From: Microvirga calopogonii
GTDB lineage: Bacteria; Pseudomonadota; Alphaproteobacteria; Rhizobiales; Beijerinckiaceae
Length of the DNA stretch: 64,000 nt
NCBI RefSeq assembly: GCF_003347665.1
Contig: NZ_QDGA01000004.1
Location: forward strand, 186,001-250,000
Direction of reading: 5' to 3'
Shown here: piece by piece, positions 59,373 to 64,000 of the stretch
Position numbering within the stretch: the first letter of the stretch is position 1
How the letters are laid out: the number at the start of each line of letters is the position of its first letter
Translations under genes and position numbers: made by a program
Notes under the pieces: model-generated
What the model was told of the DNA's origin: nothing
What the model saw: only the letters and a program-made list of their open reading frames with translations
The model's database searches: none

Positions 59373-60655
59373 GCTGCGTTCGCCTTCAATTGGATGATGT
59401 CGGCTCCTTTGAGGAGGCTGCGATAGAGAGAGAGGTGTCGCTCCGCGACGGCCGTCATCTCGGCCGGCGGAGTGATCCCGGCGACCAATGTCTCCCACAG
59501 GTCGGGCGTCTCGATGGCCCGCCGCATGGTGCGGGCGAGAAGGGACGGGTCGTCGGGGCGGACATGCAGGCCGTCAATCCCGTCCCGGACGGCCTCCGCC
59601 ATTCCTCCGATGCCGCTGGCGATGACGGGGCGCCGATGAGCGAAGGCTTCCTGGATCACCAGGGGGGCGTTTTCCCACCAGACCGAGGGCATCACCACCC
59701 AGTCGACGGCAGCCATGAGGCTTCCAATGTCTTCGCGGCCGTAGGGTCCGAGCCGCACGACCTGAGGCTCCGTCTCGTTAAGAAGATTGTCGATTGTCTC
59801 GACGAATTCCTTTGACTGAAACGGTGCGCCGCCGTGCAGGCGAAGCTCGAAATCCTCGACCCCGTCCGCGATGAGACGCTGAGCGGCCTTGAGGAGAACG
59901 GGGACGCCCTTCCAGGGGTTGAGATTGCCGAAATAGCCGAACACGGACCGCCTGCCCGAGGGAGCGGATCGGTGCGCGGACGGCACGACCGCAGGCCGCC
60001 CGTTCGGGACGATTTCGATCGAGCCGGCCGGAAGACCCCAGCTCACGAAGCGTTCCTTGAGGAAGCGGCTGGGAGCAATGAAGCGGTGAACCTGGTCGAG
60101 ATGGGTCCGGATATACGTTTCGCGCAGGAGGAAGCGATCCGCCGGGATGTCCGGGAAGCATCCATTGCAGCGATGGGGCGTCGCGCGGTCGCATCGTTCC
60201 TTCCCTACCGTCCGCATCATCAGTCCGTCGTGAGCGCAAATCGGGAAGTAATCGTGGAGCGTCATGACGATGCGGGCGTTCGGCAGGATACGACGCACCA
60301 GTGCGATGAACTCCACTCCCATGAGTAGGACATGGTGAATGTGGACGATGTCGGGGCGAAAATCCTCCAGCAGACTCACGAGATGAGGAACGACGCCGTA
60401 AGCGTCGATCTGACTCAGGTTGAACTGGTCGAAATGCCCGCACCACATGACGACCTCATCGGGTGCGCCACCGGGCGATTGGAAGCTCGTTCCCGGCCTT
60501 TGACCGCGATGGAGATTGTTCGTTGCGGCGAGGAACAGCGCTTCGACGTCAGGACGCGAGCGGTACTCACGGAAGAGATCATGGGCGAGGATCTCCGTCC
60601 CGCCGGGATGAAAATCCGGATGATTGTGGGCAATGACCAGGACGCGGGTTGTCAC
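59369..60655 (-). CDS. glycosyltransferase family 4 protein (second)
   Basis: GT-B protein of 428 residues that closely matches the first GT4 in plan. It begins TTRVLVIAHNHPDFHPGGTEILAHDLFREYRSRPDV, with VFGYFGNLNPWKGVPVLLKAAQRL and the donor motif WWENAPLVIQEAFAHRRPVIASGIGGMAEAV. The DYFPICAHDGLMMRTVGKERCDRATPHRCNGCFPDIPADRF stretch keeps the cysteine cluster seen in its sister. Tandem paralogues in one operon usually add different sugars. It lies 5 bases before the stop of the methyltransferase gene. Confidence 0.9.
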   Translation of the reverse strand: MTTRVLVIAHNHPDFHPGGTEILAHDLFREYRSRPDVEALFLAATNNLHRGQRPGTSFQSPGGAPDEVVMWCGHFDQFNLSQIDAYGVVPHLVSLLEDFRPDIVHIHHVLLMGVEFIALVRRILPNARIVMTLHDYFPICAHDGLMMRTVGKERCDRATPHRCNGCFPDIPADRFLLRETYIRTHLDQVHRFIAPSRFLKERFVSWGLPAGSIEIVPNGRPAVVPSAHRSAPSGRRSVFGYFGNLNPWKGVPVLLKAAQRLIADGVEDFELRLHGGAPFQSKEFVETIDNLLNETEPQVVRLGPYGREDIGSLMAAVDWVVMPSVWWENAPLVIQEAFAHRRPVIASGIGGMAEAVRDGIDGLHVRPDDPSLLARTMRRAIETPDLWETLVAGITPPAEMTAVAERHLSLYRSLLKGADIIQLKANAA

Positions 60656-60660
60656 GTGAT

Positions 60661-61488
60661 CTACTCCGGCTTAACCGCGATGATGACATCCTGGTAGTGA
60701 TTGCTCTCGATCCCCCGCCAATGGCCGAGACTCAGGCGGCGGATCTGAAGGCCGGCCTTCTTGAGAATGTCCTCGATGATTCCCGCATCGAAGCCGATCG
60801 CGCCGAGCGGCGCCAAAGGATCGCCATACCATGTGCCAGGCGTCTTCCCCCGCGTGAACCGCGGGCGGGCCGTCTTCCTGTCCGGATCCCCCGCCGCGAC
60901 CACGAACGCGGTCAGGAACAGGCGTCCGCCCGGCCTCAGCAGGCGCATGACCTCTCGTGCGTAAGCGGAAATCTCCGTCTCCGGCAGATGGGTCGCAACG
61001 GATACCATCGTGACGAAGTCGAACTTCGCATCGGAGAACGGCAGGACGATCTCATGGCCTGCAATCGCTCCGCCAGGGTTGTACAATTCGTGAGCCACAT
61101 CAACGCGGCAGAACCGGAAGTTCGGATACGACGACGTGATGTTCTGCACGCACCATTCAATGCCGGCATTCACAGGGTCGACGCCCTCATAGAAGGCCTT
61201 CTCGGAATCGAGGTACTGCGTCAGCGGAACGGCCATCCGCCCGATTCCGCAGCCAATGTCGAGTACCGACTCGGATGGCTGAAGACCTCCAAGGCGAACG
61301 AAGTGGCCGAGATATTCGGCGCCGATCGCGCGATAGTCGCCGTCGCCGACGAACACGTTTTCCGGCGAAGGAGCCGGCAATGAATCGTCCTGCGTGATCT
61401 GTTCCATCAAATTCTGGAGGATCGCGTCGGCACCCGGATCGAGGTTCGGTGCACGTGAGGCGCTCGTGAGATCGAACTGCGCATTCAT
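60661..61488 (-). CDS. class I SAM-dependent methyltransferase
   Basis: A 275-residue Rossmann-like methyltransferase. Motif I is SVLDIGCGIGRMAVPLTQYL, and motif IV-like is FDFVTMVSVATHLPETEISAYAREVMRLLRPGGRLFLTAFV. The start at 61488 overlaps the upstream GT2 stop (ATGA), which was preferred over an ATG 29 codons earlier inside that gene. In this cluster it probably methylates a sugar of the exported glycan. The acceptor cannot be read from sequence. Confidence 0.85.
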   Translation of the reverse strand: MNAQFDLTSASRAPNLDPGADAILQNLMEQITQDDSLPAPSPENVFVGDGDYRAIGAEYLGHFVRLGGLQPSESVLDIGCGIGRMAVPLTQYLDSEKAFYEGVDPVNAGIEWCVQNITSSYPNFRFCRVDVAHELYNPGGAIAGHEIVLPFSDAKFDFVTMVSVATHLPETEISAYAREVMRLLRPGGRLFLTAFVVAAGDPDRKTARPRFTRGKTPGTWYGDPLAPLGAIGFDAGIIEDILKKAGLQIRRLSLGHWRGIESNHYQDVIIAVKPE

Positions 61489-63719
61489 ATGGCGGCATTC
61501 CTTCCTTTGCGAGGGCGTCCGGTCTGCATTGCTGCAATCATGACATCGCGCCAGCGCTCGGTATGGAGAGCGCAATTGTACTGCCAGGCGATCCCGCGCA
61601 TGTACTCGGCGTTGAGAGACATCGACTTCCGTTCGAGGTGGTAAAGTTCGACGTCGGGGACGTATGCGATCTTGCGCTCCGTCATGGTTATTTTGAGGCA
61701 GAGATCGCTGTCTTCGTAATCTCCGACCACATAATCTTCAGTGAAGCCGCCGACGGATTCGAACAATGATCTTGTGGTAACGAGACAGGCTCCGGTCACG
61801 GCGGGAACGACGCGCTCTTCGCACGCCGGAGCGTAGTCGCGCGGCATGCCTTTGTGAAAATGCTGGTTGAGCCAGTAGCCGCGATGATCCTGCGAGAAGT
61901 ACATGCCGGCGTGCTGGATCGATCCGTCTTCGAACAGAAGCTTCGGCCCGACGGCGCCGATGCGGCGGCGGCCGTTCAGACGCGCGGCCATTGCCTCCAG
62001 CCATCCGGGAGAAACCGGGATGATGTCGGAATTGACCAGTGCCAGAACATCGCCTTGAGCAATGGACACGCCGACGTTGTTGGCGCGCGCGTATCCACCG
62101 TTTCTCTCCATGACGACGAGAACGACGGGAAGGCCGTAGACGAGATGGAGACCACCCAGAAGATGCTCGACTTCCTGAGCCTGTTCGGGAGAGTCGAGCA
62201 CATAAATAAGTTCCGCATTCGCGCGCATCCATGGATCGGCAGCGAAGGCGGCAATTTGAAAGCGGAGGAACTCCAGGTTCCGATAAAGCGGGATGATCAC
62301 CGACGCTTTCGGGCGCTGGTGAGAGACGCCTATCTTCCGAATTGTGGGGCGCCCGATCTGGTTGCGGACCTGAGCGTGAAGATCAGCGATGGCCGGACGG
62401 AGAACCTGCGTCAGGACGGATTGGTCCACGTGCTGCGCCGGTATGGCCCGCAAGGCCGCGGCGCGAGCCTCGGCCGGATCGGCCGGTTGAGGGTGCGGTA
62501 CGAGAGAATGACGTGCGCCGGATTTGAGGCGCAGATGGAAGCGCGGTTGCAGGTTCTGCGCCGCGCGCGTGCCGGTGGGTGCCAGAACGGCGAACCCTGT
62601 GGCCCCGAGACGGGATCCTTTCGTCGGCCCCGCGACTTCAACGGGAAACGTGAACAGGTGCTTTGTGAGATCAAGCGGTTCGTTTTCGGTGCTGCCGACC
62701 TCGATCCCCGCGAAGAGATTGACCGGATCACGGTACCATCCGGTCACCAAGGTCCCCGCAGATGTCGCCAGTGCGGAAACGATCTCGGCCGAAGGGGCCG
62801 TGAGGCTGCTCGAAAGCCGACGAGGGCGCAGGGGTGACCGAAGCTGCAGCTCGAGCGCGTAGGCAGGCCCTGCCGCGGAGCGTGCGGCAATCTCCCGCAG
62901 CACGTGTTCACGCAAACCGGGCATCGCTTGCGCCTGCTCACGAAACCAACGTTCGATCGAGGGCAGGCGTCCCTCCGGCTTGAGCAAACGCCGGACGGAC
63001 AGGCCTCCGGGTCCAATCAGAATGAGGAGAGGATCTTCGGCGGGAATTCGCGCGCGATCGATCAGGAGATGGATGACATCCCGACCATCTTTCGCATCGG
63101 GAATCCTATGGGCGACGGCGTGAATGCGCGTCAGTCCATTCCTGCCGAACGTATAGATCGCGTCGATCTTGCCGAAGCCGGCGACGAGGGATGTCCGCGT
63201 CAGGATGAAGTCGTCGGCGATCTGCGCAATGGCGACGGCCTGTCCGGGCGTCGGGGCCATGTGCGAGAGAAGATTGCTGAGAAGTTCGATGAAGGTTCTG
63301 TCGCGCCGGAGGCGGAACATCGCGCCCCACACATTGAGGAGGGCGGATGCGAGGGCCACGCGACCATGATTGTCGATGCCGTCGATCAGGTCCTCGGCGT
63401 GCGCCGGGGCAAGCGTCACATCGCGATCGATGGAGACGGATGTTCCGAGACCGCGCGCTTCGAGGCTTAGATCGAGACCTGCCCGTTCATCTGCCGGGCG
63501 TTGAAAGACCCAGAAGAGGCGTGATCCGCCGCCGGGCAAGGAGAGACGCAGAGATGCGGAAGGCCAGATGTCTTCGCCGTCGTTCTTGAGGCTTGACGGC
63601 GAGCCGCGTTCGGCGTGCGGCACGTCCCAGGTGAGCAGAACCACGTCGCGCCCGAGAGATGCCACCTTGGGGGAGGCGAGACCGTCGACTGGTGATGTGA
63701 GCATGGCAAGCTCCGCCAT
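61485..63719 (-). CDS. large glycosyltransferase family 2 protein (744 aa)
   Basis: A GT-A domain in the C-terminal 270 residues: KASVIIPLYRNLEFLRFQIAAFA, NGGYARANNVGVSIAQGDVLALVNSDIIPVSPGWLEAM (NSD metal motif), VVPAVTGACLVTTRSLFESVGGFTEDYVVGDYEDSDLCLKI. The first 470 residues hold beta-rich modules of the same kind as the 728-residue protein, including a TLVTGWYRDPVNLFAG turn. It begins the minus-strand operon and starts 77 bases after an RTX-like gene end. A role in surface-glycan or glycoprotein chain building is inferred. Confidence 0.87.
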   Translation of the reverse strand: MAELAMLTSPVDGLASPKVASLGRDVVLLTWDVPHAERGSPSSLKNDGEDIWPSASLRLSLPGGGSRLFWVFQRPADERAGLDLSLEARGLGTSVSIDRDVTLAPAHAEDLIDGIDNHGRVALASALLNVWGAMFRLRRDRTFIELLSNLLSHMAPTPGQAVAIAQIADDFILTRTSLVAGFGKIDAIYTFGRNGLTRIHAVAHRIPDAKDGRDVIHLLIDRARIPAEDPLLILIGPGGLSVRRLLKPEGRLPSIERWFREQAQAMPGLREHVLREIAARSAAGPAYALELQLRSPLRPRRLSSSLTAPSAEIVSALATSAGTLVTGWYRDPVNLFAGIEVGSTENEPLDLTKHLFTFPVEVAGPTKGSRLGATGFAVLAPTGTRAAQNLQPRFHLRLKSGARHSLVPHPQPADPAEARAAALRAIPAQHVDQSVLTQVLRPAIADLHAQVRNQIGRPTIRKIGVSHQRPKASVIIPLYRNLEFLRFQIAAFAADPWMRANAELIYVLDSPEQAQEVEHLLGGLHLVYGLPVVLVVMERNGGYARANNVGVSIAQGDVLALVNSDIIPVSPGWLEAMAARLNGRRRIGAVGPKLLFEDGSIQHAGMYFSQDHRGYWLNQHFHKGMPRDYAPACEERVVPAVTGACLVTTRSLFESVGGFTEDYVVGDYEDSDLCLKITMTERKIAYVPDVELYHLERKSMSLNAEYMRGIAWQYNCALHTERWRDVMIAAMQTGRPRKGRNAAI

Positions 63720-63795
63720 TGCTTTTCGTCTCCATCTGTCCTGGTGGGATGCCGCAGAAGCGTCCGCGACATCCGCTCTTCACCGCAGAGGCGGA

Positions 63796-64000
63796 TCAGT
63801 GAACCGAGAAGTAGTCGCTCGGGTTGTTGTTGATGTCGTCGGCATTGACGTTCACGAGGGTGACCGTGTCGCCATTGCCGAGATCGACGATCGTGTTGTG
63901 GCCTACCTGATGGACGCGGCTCGCAAGGTCTTCGGCCGACGCGATATCGGTTCCGTTGATCCCCTTTGAGATCTGCAGGATGTCCTGGCCGGCCTTGAAG
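63796..64000 (-). CDS. C-terminal end of an RTX-like type I secreted protein (partial)
   Basis: The minus strand is open from the window edge to a stop at 63796. The 67 residues include FKAGQDILQISKGING, VGHNTIVDLGNGDTVTLVNVN and a terminal SDYFSVH. This is the typical end of RTX proteins: a strand pair DFxxGxDxLxI...GNTxIxLGxGxTVTLxGV, followed by a short acidic-aromatic secretion tail. The upstream part, including the main repeats, is outside the window. It lies on the same strand as the glycan operon and just upstream of it. Confidence 0.75.
   Translation of the reverse strand, partial: FKAGQDILQISKGINGTDIASAEDLASRVHQVGHNTIVDLGNGDTVTLVNVNADDINNNPSDYFSVH

Overview
High-GC alphaproteobacterial chromosome segment, most likely Hyphomicrobiales and perhaps Methylobacteriaceae such as Microvirga. 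That assignment is an inference from the gene families seen: DUF1236 proteins, EcfG-like promoter spacing, polyol ABC operon style, RTX heme peroxidase with a PrsD/PrsE-type exporter, and recurring intergenic palindromes of a rhizobial kind. No rRNA, tRNA, CRISPR array, transposase or phage gene was recognised.

Layout. 0-0.7 kb: end of a universal stress protein and a small ABM-like protein. 0.8-5.8 kb: complete branched-chain 2-oxoacid dehydrogenase operon (E1 alpha, E1 beta, E2, E3). 6.2-14.8 kb: sorbitol/mannitol ABC importer, GMC oxidoreductase and mannitol dehydrogenase, facing a zinc alcohol (xylitol/sorbitol-type) dehydrogenase. 14.9-20.4 kb: secreted subtilase with a Gly/Asn-rich N-terminal region, two DUF1236-type secreted proteins, an ECF sigma factor with a membrane anti-sigma factor, and a LuxR-type regulator with a degenerate receiver. 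20.4-26.5 kb: GntR regulator divergent from an NMT1/SsuA-type ABC importer, an IlvD/Edd dehydratase and an RraA-family aldolase, together a predicted sugar-acid catabolic unit. 26.7-29.7 kb: NarL-type sensor kinase and two response regulators. 30.1-40.9 kb: a 2521-residue RTX heme peroxidase and its type I export ATPase and membrane fusion protein. 40.9-45.1 kb: GntR regulator divergent from a trans-4-hydroxy-L-proline degradation operon. 45.2-50.2 kb: a Pro-rich small ORF and three glycoside hydrolases. 50.2-63.7 kb: minus-strand surface-glycan operon(s) with two GT2-type proteins, two GT4 proteins, two polysaccharide pyruvyl transferases, a methyltransferase, a coiled-coil membrane protein and GalE. 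63.8-64.0 kb: the C-terminus of another RTX-like secreted protein on the same strand.

The window combines catabolism of plant-type substrates (polyols, sugar acids, hydroxyproline, branched-chain amino acids, glycosides) with envelope and secretion functions, which suits a soil or plant-associated bacterium. The least explained parts are the glycan locus next to an RTX protein, the peroxidase with its alanine-rich insertion, and the ECF unit whose predicted promoter recurs in front of a DUF1236-like gene.
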